Source of the DNA: an uncultured Flavobacteriales bacterium
GTDB taxonomy: Bacteria; Bacteroidota; Bacteroidia; Flavobacteriales_D; Sanyastnellaceae
NCBI GenBank assembly: GCA_937996585.1
Contig: CALKUW010000030.1
Span: 1-5,441 of the forward strand
Length of the DNA stretch: 5,441 nucleotides
Direction: 5' to 3'
A program made the position numbers and the translations under genes. Positions 1 through 5,441 of this stretch are shown here, piece after piece; position 1 is the stretch's first letter, and each line of letters starts with the position of its first letter. A model generated the notes under the pieces. It saw nothing but the letters and a program-made list of their open reading frames with translations, did no database searches and had not been told where the DNA came from.

Positions 1-2135
1 ATGCAGGCACTCAGCATCTCACCGCACTCGGGGAACGTCGCCGAAACACAGGCCGTCACGATTTCCACGCCATTCACGAAGGCATGGTTGACCGTGTCCC
101 CATTCAACGCCGACCCGTCGGACAGCCACCACAAGAAGTCCACGTCCTCCTCGGAGTCCGTCACGGCGATCAGCGTCCAGCTGCCATCCGCTTCCTCCAC
201 CGCTTCGATCTCAAGGTCACAATCAAATTCGCTGGGCTCCCAGGGCTCCAGTTCGACGCAGGCCTCCACCCCATCCGGACAATCCGGCGTCTCGTAGGTG
301 GCGCAAATCAGCCCCCCCACATCGACGAGGTCGACCAACACCCCTTCGGCGATGATGTCACCATCCTCGTTGTACCATTCCACCAGGGCACCATCCGGAG
401 CGCCGTCGGCAATCAACACGGCCCACCCCTCTTCAGGATCCGTCCAGTCCACCACGATTTCCAGCGTGCATTCCGCACCGGAACACCCCTCAACTTCCAC
501 GTCGATGCACCACGTGGAACCTTCCGGACACGCCGGACTCGTCACCGTGGCACACGCCTCATACATTCCGGATTCGACGTATTCGTGATCCGACCACAGG
601 TAGTATCCGGTTTCAGAAGTGCCATCCCCGTACTCCCAGAGGATGCTGTAGTTGTCCGGCTGCATCATCTCCAAAAGGAACGACCCGGAACAACCCGCAC
701 TGTCTGGAAACCAAGCCAGTTCCGCATCCTCTTCTTCCAGGCAGGCACAATCCCCAACGTCGACCCAGGTACACAGGACGGTCGTGTCCGGGCAGGAAGG
801 ACTCACATAGGTCGCACAGGCTTCATACCAGCCATTCTCCTCGAACGTGTGCCAGGTGAAATGGCCTTCTGCAGTGGTGCTGTCGCTGAATTCCCAGAAG
901 ACCTGCTCCCCTTCCGTGTAGTCGCAGATGCTGAAGATGAACTCACACCCGGCACCTCCGACCCAGATCTCATCGGGACAACCCGATTCGTAGTCCTCAG
1001 AACCGACGCACGACACGACGCCGTCAGGACAGTCCTCGCTCACGTATTGCACGCAGACCTGCCAGGGCCCGTTTCCGATGCCATAGGGCAGGGTCATGGC
1101 GAGGCCTCCCTCCTGGAACACCTCACCATTCAAGGAATAGACGAGCTCCACACCCAGCGGAAATCCGGTCGGGGTCACGATGATGACACTGTCATTCTGG
1201 ACGCTGTCAACGAGCAGCTCAAGCCCACAATCGGGCGGCGTGCAATCGTCCACGACAATGACGGTATCGAGGGTCACACCTGAAGGACAGTACTCCGAAG
1301 TGAACGTGACCGACACCGGGTATTCCCCGTCTCCGGCAAACGTGGTCTCCACGTAATGCCCCCCCTCGACCACCTCGTCACCAAAGGACCAGGTGGCGAA
1401 CTCACCGGGCTGGAAACTGCCCACCTCGAAGCCCCATTCGCAACCGTCTTCCACCGAGAAGATGGCATCGGGGCAATCCGTGGCAGACAACTCCGCACAG
1501 GGACCATAAAAGGAAACCCCCACGATCTGTGCGAGGAGTCCAATCCCTCCGGGCAGGACCTGCATGTACAGCGTTCCATCGAGGTCACCATCGGTGGTCA
1601 ATTGACCCAGCAGCACCCGGCCATCCTCATCCGGCAGGCCGTTGGTGAAACTGGGCACCACGAACCAGGCACTGCCGATCAGGTCGTCGATGACGAAGCT
1701 GTTGCCGTTCTCGAATTCCGTCATGAATGGCGAACCCGAACTCATCACCACCTGCGGACAGTCTTGCCCCAACTCCGGCTCGGGCGGGCCGTCCACCCCG
1801 ATCGTCAACCAGCTGTCCCACTCCAGTTCCGGAAAGGCGTCGAACAGGATGGGGTTGTTGGCACACGGGAACTGCCCCCCGAGTTCGCTCTGGTAGAAGG
1901 ACGTCGTCGAAGAAAGGAAAGTAGGGTTGTTGGCATCCCCGAACACCGTCGTCACCAGGTCCGCGGGGCCAGGCAGGGTCGCATAGACCCGATAGGTCGT
2001 CATGCCCGCAAGGTCCCCTTCCTGGTGGATGGCGACGACCTCGATGTCAAGGCAGACATCACCGTCGACCAACAGAGGTTGGGCCTGCATGCAGAGGGCA
2101 GTGCAAAGCAGGAGAAAAAGAGAAGTGAAACGCAT
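1..2135 (-). CDS. Large secreted acidic Cys-rich PKD-like repeat protein, N-terminal 711 residues (3' end outside window)
   Basis: The reading frame is open without a stop from the ATG at 2133-2135 to the left edge, giving 711 residues plus two bases. Residues 1-18 are a signal peptide. Residues about 21-213 form a globular N-terminal region (TTYRVY at 46-51, DSWLTIG near 107-113, LLGQLTTDGDLDG near 175-187) that I cannot assign to a named family. Residues about 219-711 are six tandem PKD-like beta-sandwich units with the typical W-x-(F/Y)-(G/S)-D core (for example W249, W414, W500) and a closing Y-x-x-C strand. The mature part is extremely acidic and has no lysine. Such proteins in Bacteroidota are commonly cell-surface or released proteins exported by the type IX secretion system, whose sorting domain would be at the unseen C-terminus; that is inference. 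No enzymatic motif is visible. The start is chosen because it alone gives the full signal peptide; the next Met (residue 16) would destroy it. No Shine-Dalgarno is present. Confidence 0.9.
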   Translation of the reverse strand, partial: MRFTSLFLLLCTALCMQAQPLLVDGDVCLDIEVVAIHQEGDLAGMTTYRVYATLPGPADLVTTVFGDANNPTFLSSTTSFYQSELGGQFPCANNPILFDAFPELEWDSWLTIGVDGPPEPELGQDCPQVVMSSGSPFMTEFENGNSFVIDDLIGSAWFVVPSFTNGLPDEDGRVLLGQLTTDGDLDGTLYMQVLPGGIGLLAQIVGVSFYGPCAELSATDCPDAIFSVEDGCEWGFEVGSFQPGEFATWSFGDEVVEGGHYVETTFAGDGEYPVSVTFTSEYCPSGVTLDTVIVVDDCTPPDCGLELLVDSVQNDSVIIVTPTGFPLGVELVYSLNGEVFQEGGLAMTLPYGIGNGPWQVCVQYVSEDCPDGVVSCVGSEDYESGCPDEIWVGGAGCEFIFSICDYTEGEQVFWEFSDSTTAEGHFTWHTFEENGWYEACATYVSPSCPDTTVLCTWVDVGDCACLEEEDAELAWFPDSAGCSGSFLLEMMQPDNYSILWEYGDGTSETGYYLWSDHEYVESGMYEACATVTSPACPEGSTWCIDVEVEGCSGAECTLEIVVDWTDPEEGWAVLIADGAPDGALVEWYNEDGDIIAEGVLVDLVDVGGLICATYETPDCPDGVEACVELEPWEPSEFDCDLEIEAVEEADGSWTLIAVTDSEEDVDFLWWLSDGSALNGDTVNHAFVNGVEIVTACVSATFPECGEMLSAC
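3..1481 (-). repeat. Six tandem PKD-like repeat units (about 80-88 residues each)
   Basis: The units cover residues about 219-298 (1242-1481), 302-384 (984-1232), 385-463 (747-983), 464-551 (483-746), 552-633 (237-482) and 634-711+ (3-236). They are aligned by a closing motif in which three cysteines are spaced exactly C-x7-C-x6-C: 361/369/376, 440/448/455, 528/536/543, 611/619/626 and 696/704/711. The first unit keeps only the middle Cys (C283). The distance between equivalent positions is 79-88 residues. Units 3 and 4 are most alike (YEACAT...SP.CP) and have the clearest PKD core (WEFSD, WEYGDG); units 2 and 5 share CPDGV and are more divergent. The divergence at DNA level means this is an old protein repeat and not a recent DNA duplication. 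The last unit is cut by the window edge just after its third Cys, and more units probably follow. Confidence 0.85.
1497..2075 (-). other. Unassigned N-terminal domain of the secreted protein (residues about 21-213)
   Basis: Between the signal peptide and the first PKD-like unit lie about 190 residues with alternating hydrophobic positions suggestive of a beta-rich fold and four cysteines (C28, C91, C126, C213). Recognisable stretches are LDIEVVAIH (29-37), TTYRVYATL (46-54), the Asp-Ser-Trp motif at 107-109, and DEDGRVLLGQLTTDGDLDG (169-187), the last resembling an acidic, possibly Ca-binding turn. From memory, similar stretches occur in large secreted proteins of marine Flavobacteriales, often beside PKD repeats, but I know no established domain name and no function. 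The repeats begin right after C213. Confidence 0.6.
2082..2135 (-). other. Signal peptide of the secreted repeat protein
   Basis: Residues 1-18 have a single positive residue (R2), a hydrophobic core (LFLLLCTALC, residues 6-15) and a likely signal peptidase I site between A18 and Q19 (MQA|QP). A cleavage leaving an N-terminal Gln is very common in Bacteroidota exported proteins. Cysteines 11 and 15 lie inside the hydrophobic core and do not form a lipobox, so a soluble secreted or surface protein is favoured over a lipoprotein. Confidence 0.85.
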
Positions 2136-2188
2136 GGAATCGAAGAGAAGCGCTGGAAAAACGCGGGAAGAAGGTGGGGGGTTGCGCC

Positions 2189-2728
2189 TCAGCCGGCGTC
2201 CACGAACCGCGGGTCGGTGGGGAGGATGTCGCCACAGGACCCGCAGGTCCGCTTGGCCTCATCTCCGTAGAATTCTCGGAAACGCGGAAGGAAGTCCTTT
2301 TCGATGTCGCGCAGTTCGAAGTAGGTCTCGTGCAACTTGGCGTTGCAACCGTCGCAATACCAGAGCAGGCCGTCCTGCATCCCGCTGCCGGCCCGCTTGC
2401 GTTCAATCACAAGGCCCAGCGATCCCGCCTCCCGCATCGGGCTGTGCGGCACCTTGGCGGGGTGGAGGTACATGTCCCCGGGGCCCAGCTTCATGTCCAC
2501 CGCCTGTCCATCCTCCTGGATGCGCACGGTGATGTTGCCCTCGAGCTGGTAGAAGAGTTCCTCCGTCTCGTTGTAGTGGTAATCCTTGCGGGCATTGGGA
2601 CCGGCCACGATCATGACGATGTAGTCGCCACTCTCGACATAGAGGTTCTTGTTGCCGACCGGCGGCTTGAGTAAGTCGCGGTGTTCCTCGATCCAGGCGG
2701 TGAGGTTGAAGGGCTTGGCAATGGACAT
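2189..2728 (-). CDS. nbaC: 3-hydroxyanthranilate 3,4-dioxygenase
   Basis: This is a cytosolic non-haem Fe(II) cupin dioxygenase that opens the ring of 3-hydroxyanthranilate to 2-amino-3-carboxymuconate semialdehyde, which cyclises to quinolinate for NAD synthesis (kynurenine pathway). The 179-residue length is normal for the bacterial enzyme. The catalytic iron ligands H51, E57 and H95 are present, in NARKDYHYNETEELFYQ and KVPHSP. The substrate-binding residues R47 and R99 are present, and E109 fits the glutamate numbered 110 in the Cupriavidus enzyme. The C-terminal rubredoxin-like iron site is complete: C125/C128 (CDGC) and C162/C165 (CGSC). The gene starts 9 bp after the stop of the EamA permease, so it is probably co-transcribed with it. 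No Shine-Dalgarno is visible before the ATG. No other kynurenine-pathway gene (kynureninase, kynurenine monooxygenase, nadC) is in the window. An alternative identity is unlikely. Confidence 0.97.
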   Translation of the reverse strand: MSIAKPFNLTAWIEEHRDLLKPPVGNKNLYVESGDYIVMIVAGPNARKDYHYNETEELFYQLEGNITVRIQEDGQAVDMKLGPGDMYLHPAKVPHSPMREAGSLGLVIERKRAGSGMQDGLLWYCDGCNAKLHETYFELRDIEKDFLPRFREFYGDEAKRTCGSCGDILPTDPRFVDAG

Positions 2729-2737
2729 GCCCGGAAT

Positions 2738-3655
2738 TTAAGTCGCGTTCGCCTCCGGCCGACGCACCGGCCGCCCGACGAGATAAACCCCAATGAAGAT
2801 GAGCGCCCCGAAGACCCACAAGGGCCAGCCGGTATCGACCATGTAGTCCGTCCCTCCCCACCGCGCCTGACCCACGCTGAACAGCGTCGCGAGCAGGGGC
2901 TGCAGGTAGATGTAGACGCTCACCACCGTCGGCTGCAGGTGGCGCATCGCGAAGATGTTGAGCAGGTAGACGAGGAAGGTGGTGGCCAGCACCACGTAGG
3001 CCACCCCCGCCCATTCAGAGGGTCCGAACAGGGACCAATCGATCGACGCCGCCTGGCTCCAGCCGATGGGCGTCGTGAAGAGCCAGCCGAACAGGAACAC
3101 CCACGTCACCACGGTCAACGGCCGGTACTTGGCCATCAGCGGCTTGACCCCAACGAGGTAGAACGCGTAACTCGTGGCGTTGATCAGGATCATCAGGTCG
3201 CCCTGCCAGCTGGCGTGCACGCGGTCGGCGGAACCGCTCCACAGCAGAATCGCCGCGGCCCCGATGCCCCCGAGGATGACCCCGACGAGACGGCGCCTGA
3301 CGATGGGCTGCCCGAGCACCACCGCACTGGCGATCAGCACCAGGATGGGGTTGACCGTCATGATCAGGCTGGCGTTCACCGGACTCGTGGCATTCAGCCC
3401 GTTGAAGAAGAGGAGCATGTTGATGCCCACCCCGGTGAGGCCACAGAAAATGAGCCGCGGAATGTCCTGCCGGTCCACCTTCTCCCGGTTGAAGGGCAGC
3501 AGCAGGGAGAAAAGCGCCAGGGCCCCCGTCACACGCAGGACGATGAAGCCACTGGGACCGACCAGGTCCGGCATGAGCCCCTTGGCCACGAGGTAGTTGC
3601 CCCCATAGATCAGCGCGACGATGAGCAGCGCGAGGTGGGCAAGGATGCGTTGCAT
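2738..3655 (-). CDS. EamA family (DMT superfamily) transporter
   Basis: This is an inner-membrane permease of 305 residues with two EamA repeats, the usual size for the family. Ten hydrophobic segments can be placed at about residues 5-25, 35-55, 67-86, 95-114, 122-140 (first repeat) and 150-171, 181-200, 215-235, 243-263, 277-294 (second repeat). Family-like features are ALIYGGNYLVAKG near the N-terminus, the Arg in VLRVTGA (41), the NxxP pattern in TVNPILVLIAS (100-110), and QPLLATLFSV in the penultimate helix, followed by a basic C-terminal tail (GRPVRRPEA). EamA proteins mostly export amino acids, metabolites or drugs; the substrate cannot be read from sequence. It starts 10 bp after the ArsC-like gene and ends 9 bp before the 3-hydroxyanthranilate dioxygenase, so a role in moving an aromatic amino acid derivative is possible but unproven. 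The ATG at 3653-3655 leads directly into helix 1. Confidence 0.93.
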   Translation of the reverse strand: MQRILAHLALLIVALIYGGNYLVAKGLMPDLVGPSGFIVLRVTGALALFSLLLPFNREKVDRQDIPRLIFCGLTGVGINMLLFFNGLNATSPVNASLIMTVNPILVLIASAVVLGQPIVRRRLVGVILGGIGAAAILLWSGSADRVHASWQGDLMILINATSYAFYLVGVKPLMAKYRPLTVVTWVFLFGWLFTTPIGWSQAASIDWSLFGPSEWAGVAYVVLATTFLVYLLNIFAMRHLQPTVVSVYIYLQPLLATLFSVGQARWGGTDYMVDTGWPLWVFGALIFIGVYLVGRPVRRPEANAT

Positions 3656-3665
3656 GGTGGCGGGA

Positions 3666-4025
3666 TCAGCCGTTCAGGGCGGCGCGGGCAGCCTCCACGG
3701 CAGCCTTTGCCGATCCGGCATGCACGCTGCTGTCGGTCAACAGGACCGGGCGCTTGAGGAAGGTGTACTCGTCCAGGATCAGCTGCCGGTAGTCGGCCTC
3801 CGTCAGCGTGCGGTCCGCCAGGCCCATGGAGCGGAACTTCATGGCGCGGCGGCTGAAGAGCGCCTCGTAACTGCCCGCATGGGCGTGCATGGCATCGAGC
3901 TCCTCCGCCGTCACCCCGCTGGACTTGATGTCGCGGATCTCCGCGCCGCATCCGGCAGGGTCGAGGTCGGCTTCGATGCGCTGGCAGGTCTTGCAGGTGG
4001 GGAGGGTAAAGAACTTCGCGGGCAT
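3666..4025 (-). CDS. ArsC/Spx-family thioredoxin-fold protein with CxxC
   Basis: This is a 119-residue protein with the usual length and layout of the ArsC/Spx/YffB family. A first beta strand (KFFTL) leads into a C11-K-T-C14 motif, the position of the catalytic Cys in ArsC and of the redox switch in Spx. It is followed by the family-typical IRDIKSSG (30-37), an LFSRRAMKFR segment (56-65, equivalent to the LFN.R...YR region), and FLKRPVL (89-95) with the conserved Arg-Pro at 92-93. The CxxC pair resembles Spx-like and Bacteroidota 'arsenate reductase family' proteins more than the single-Cys HNPxCGTSR of plasmid ArsC. No arsenic transporter or ArsR is nearby, so arsenate reduction is doubtful; a redox or glutathione-linked role is equally possible. 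It starts 3 bp after the kinase stop and ends 10 bp before the permease start. Its third Cys (C26) is of unknown relevance. Confidence 0.87.
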   Translation of the reverse strand: MPAKFFTLPTCKTCQRIEADLDPAGCGAEIRDIKSSGVTAEELDAMHAHAGSYEALFSRRAMKFRSMGLADRTLTEADYRQLILDEYTFLKRPVLLTDSSVHAGSAKAAVEAARAALNG

Positions 4026-4028
4026 GGT

Positions 4029-4655
4029 CTAGGATTTGATGCGTTCGTCAATGGCGGCGAAGGCATGGCCCAGGTCCGGCTCCCCGGCCCGGTCGTTGTC
4101 CACCACCACATCGGCAAGATGGGACACCGGTTCGAGGAACCGCACATCCCCGGGCCTGACATGACGCTCCCACTGGTATCGGATGATGTCGGGCGTCAGG
4201 CTGCGCTCCGCCTGGTCGCGGGCGAGCCGCCGGGCAAACCGCGTTTCCGGCGTCGCATGGATGAGGATGGCCAGGTCGAGGCGGCTCCGCACCCCCTCAT
4301 CGTGGAGCATGAACAGCCCGTCGAGGAACACCACCGGCAACGCCGGGATGTGCAGCGGCTCGGGCAGGACGCCCGGTTGGTTGAACGTGTAGCTGTCAAT
4401 GTGCAGGTCCCGACCCGACTTGAGCTGGTCGAGGTCCCGCGCCAGCCGCTCCAGATCGAGCGCGGCCGGCTCGTCGAAGTTGGGCTCGCCCTCGGCATCC
4501 CGTGGCACCTCCCCGATCGGCCGGTAATAATCGTCCATGCGCAGCACCGCCGCGCGGTCCCCATAGTGGGCGCGCAGCCGGTCCACTACCGTGCCCTTGC
4601 CGGAGGCACTGCCCCCGACCACGCCCACAATGATGGTCTTGCCTGATTCACCCAT
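4029..4655 (-). CDS. udk: Uridine kinase family protein (P-loop nucleoside kinase-like)
   Basis: This 208-residue protein matches the uridine kinase/phosphoribulokinase family, which phosphorylates uridine and cytidine in pyrimidine salvage (E. coli Udk has 213 residues). Visible motifs are the Walker A loop GGSASGKGT (14-22), the catalytic-Asp segment MDDYY (40-44, D41 as probable base), NFDEPAALD (59-67, matching the family NFDHPxAxD), YTFNQP (89-94), the Walker B-like FLDGLF (110-115), and the lid RRLARDQAERS (142-152) followed by YQWERHVRPGDVRFLEP. The His that contacts the base in human UCK2 (five residues after the Tyr of YxF) is Pro94 here, so the substrate may not be uridine. The ATG at 4653-4655 is chosen because it starts just before the first strand and overlaps the GH3 stop by 8 bp (ATGGGTGA), suggesting translational coupling. 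An ATG further upstream, at 4745, would extend it deep into GH3 with no family match. Confidence 0.85.
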   Translation of the reverse strand: MGESGKTIIVGVVGGSASGKGTVVDRLRAHYGDRAAVLRMDDYYRPIGEVPRDAEGEPNFDEPAALDLERLARDLDQLKSGRDLHIDSYTFNQPGVLPEPLHIPALPVVFLDGLFMLHDEGVRSRLDLAILIHATPETRFARRLARDQAERSLTPDIIRYQWERHVRPGDVRFLEPVSHLADVVVDNDRAGEPDLGHAFAAIDERIKS

Positions 4656-5441
4656 GTCCCAGCAATTGTTCGGCCATCTCCCGGTCGTTGGCCAGGCGCG
4701 GCACCTTGTTCTGTCCGCCGAGCTTGCCCCGGCGCGCCATGGCATCCCGGAACGCGCCCTCCGGCAGCGCCGTCAACACGGCCGGCCTCAATACCGAACC
4801 CTTGATCAGGTCGCGGTAATAGGGGTTGCGCTCCTGCAATTCCCGGTCAAGCGCCGCCGCCAAGGCCTTTGGATCCCCCGGAGCGTCGGCGCACTCTCCG
4901 AACCACTCGTGGTAGGGCAGCCCTTCTGTCGGGTTGACCTGCGGTGCCACGTGGAATTCGACCACCTGGCCGCCCACCTCGGCCACGGCATGCGCCATGG
5001 CGCCTTCGACCTCCTCCGCGATGACGTGCTCCCCGAAGGCACTCGTGAAATGCTTGATGCGCCCGGTCACCAAAACGCGCGCGGGTGCGAGCGACACGAA
5101 GCGCACCGTGTCGCCCAGGTCGTAGCCCCAAAGGCCCGCGTTGGATGAGACCACCACGGCGTAATTGACCCCCATCTCCACCTCGCCGAGCCCCAACCGG
5201 CGGGCATCGGGCCGGCCGTATTCATCGGCGGGGATGAACTCGAGGAACAGACCGTCGTTCGCATTGACCAGCAGCCCCTCACCGGGTTCCCCATCCTGGT
5301 ACGCGATGAAGCCCTCGCTCGCCGGGTAGGTCTCCACCCGCGGCACGTCTGCACCGATCAGCTCGCGGAAACGGTCCGCATAGGGCGCATAGGCCACACC
5401 ACCGAAGACGAACAACGAAAAATTCGGGAAAACCTCCCTGA
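4648..5441 (-). CDS. GH3 family protein (acyl-acid amido synthetase-like), C-terminal part; 5' end outside window
   Basis: 263 residues of the C-terminal half are visible; bacterial GH3 proteins have about 500 residues, so the start lies beyond 5441. The frame is open to the edge, and the TTG at 5413-5415 is internal, because REVFPNFSLFVFGGV, a GH3-like stretch, continues across it. Counting from the first whole codon, recognisable blocks are YPASEGF (38-44), AGLWGYDLGDTVRF (101-114, the adenylate-forming D-x-V region), GRIKHFTSAFGEH (126-138, hinge into the C-terminal domain) and GKLGGQNKVPRLANDR (238-253), typical of the bacterial group. Plant GH3 enzymes activate a carboxylic acid (jasmonate, indole-acetate, benzoates) as the adenylate and join it to an amino acid. 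The bacterial members have, to my knowledge, no settled substrate. The stop TGA at 4648-4650 lies inside the start of the kinase gene, making it the first visible gene of a tight five-gene run. Confidence 0.92.
   Translation of the reverse strand, partial: REVFPNFSLFVFGGVAYAPYADRFRELIGADVPRVETYPASEGFIAYQDGEPGEGLLVNANDGLFLEFIPADEYGRPDARRLGLGEVEMGVNYAVVVSSNAGLWGYDLGDTVRFVSLAPARVLVTGRIKHFTSAFGEHVIAEEVEGAMAHAVAEVGGQVVEFHVAPQVNPTEGLPYHEWFGECADAPGDPKALAAALDRELQERNPYYRDLIKGSVLRPAVLTALPEGAFRDAMARRGKLGGQNKVPRLANDREMAEQLLGHG

Noticed and set aside
84..1283. Plus-strand open frame of 399 codons opposite the secreted protein
   Set aside because: It lies in exact codon register with the minus-strand gene, so its stops could only arise from TTA, CTA or TCA codons, which this GC-rich genome seldom uses. 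Its product is rich in R, H and P with no fold-like pattern, while the minus frame has a signal peptide and repeats.
2091..2135. Possible lipoprotein lipobox at Cys11 or Cys15 of the secreted protein
   Set aside because: The residues before these cysteines (LLLC, TALC) do not fit L-(A/S/T/V/I)-(G/A/S)-C, and a good signal peptidase I site follows at A18|Q19.
1..2135. Tandem DNA repeat or slipped-strand variation in the repeat protein gene
   Set aside because: The units are related only at protein level; no long near-identical DNA copies are visible, so recent unit duplication is not supported.
2136..2188. Promoter or terminator in the 53-bp gap between the dioxygenase and the secreted protein
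   Set aside because: I found neither the Bacteroidota TTTG / TAnnTTTG elements at fitting spacing nor a stable hairpin followed by a T-run; a run of six C and a short T-run (CGTTTTTCC) on the minus strand are not enough to call either.
1356..2270. Plus-strand open frame of 304 codons
   Set aside because: Codon-register shadow of the start of the secreted protein; it also runs into the dioxygenase gene. Its composition is not protein-like.
2681..3757. Plus-strand open frame of 358 codons
   Set aside because: Register antisense of the EamA gene; very rich in H, R, D, E, P and Q because it is the complement of hydrophobic codons.
3621..4646. Plus-strand open frame of 341 codons
   Set aside because: Register antisense of the ArsC-like and kinase genes, both of which show clear family motifs on the minus strand.
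1..5441. tRNA, rRNA, CRISPR array, insertion sequence or phage genes
   Set aside because: No such sequence or protein family was seen; coding genes fill nearly the whole window, and the largest gap is 53 bp.

Overview
The window looks like a piece of a GC-rich Bacteroidota chromosome, most likely a marine-type Flavobacteriales. This is inferred from three things: a large secreted protein with PKD-like repeats at the left, a bacterial GH3-family protein of the type common in Bacteroidota, and five start codons none of which has a recognisable Shine-Dalgarno sequence. The GC content (roughly 60% by eye) is high for that phylum. The exact genus cannot be read from the sequence.

All six real genes lie on the minus strand, so the window reads from right to left. 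(1) 5441-4648: the C-terminal 263 residues of a GH3 family (acyl-acid amido synthetase-like) protein, whose N-terminal part lies outside the window. (2) 4655-4029: a uridine kinase family P-loop kinase, overlapping the GH3 stop by 8 bp. (3) 4025-3666: a small ArsC/Spx-family thioredoxin-fold protein with a CxxC motif. (4) 3655-2738: a ten-helix EamA (drug/metabolite transporter superfamily) permease. (5) 2728-2189: 3-hydroxyanthranilate 3,4-dioxygenase, with every metal ligand in place. (6) 2135-1 and beyond: the N-terminal 711 residues of a large secreted, very acidic, cysteine-rich repeat protein that runs off the left edge.

Genes 1-5 are packed with junctions of -8, 3, 10 and 9 bp and are probably one transcript. 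Gene 6 follows after 53 bp and could be a read-through member or have its own promoter; no promoter or terminator could be recognised. The only firm pathway assignment is the dioxygenase, which makes the precursor of quinolinate and therefore feeds NAD synthesis from tryptophan/kynurenine. Its neighbours are not known kynurenine-pathway enzymes, so the cluster may simply be a housekeeping run; a link through an exported or conjugated aromatic acid is speculation.

The most unusual content is the secreted protein. In 711 visible residues it has no lysine and three arginines (one in the signal peptide) against about 132 Asp/Glu. It carries six tandem units of about 80-88 residues, five of which share an exactly spaced Cys-x7-Cys-x6-Cys motif. 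I saw no RNA gene, mobile element, CRISPR array or phage gene.
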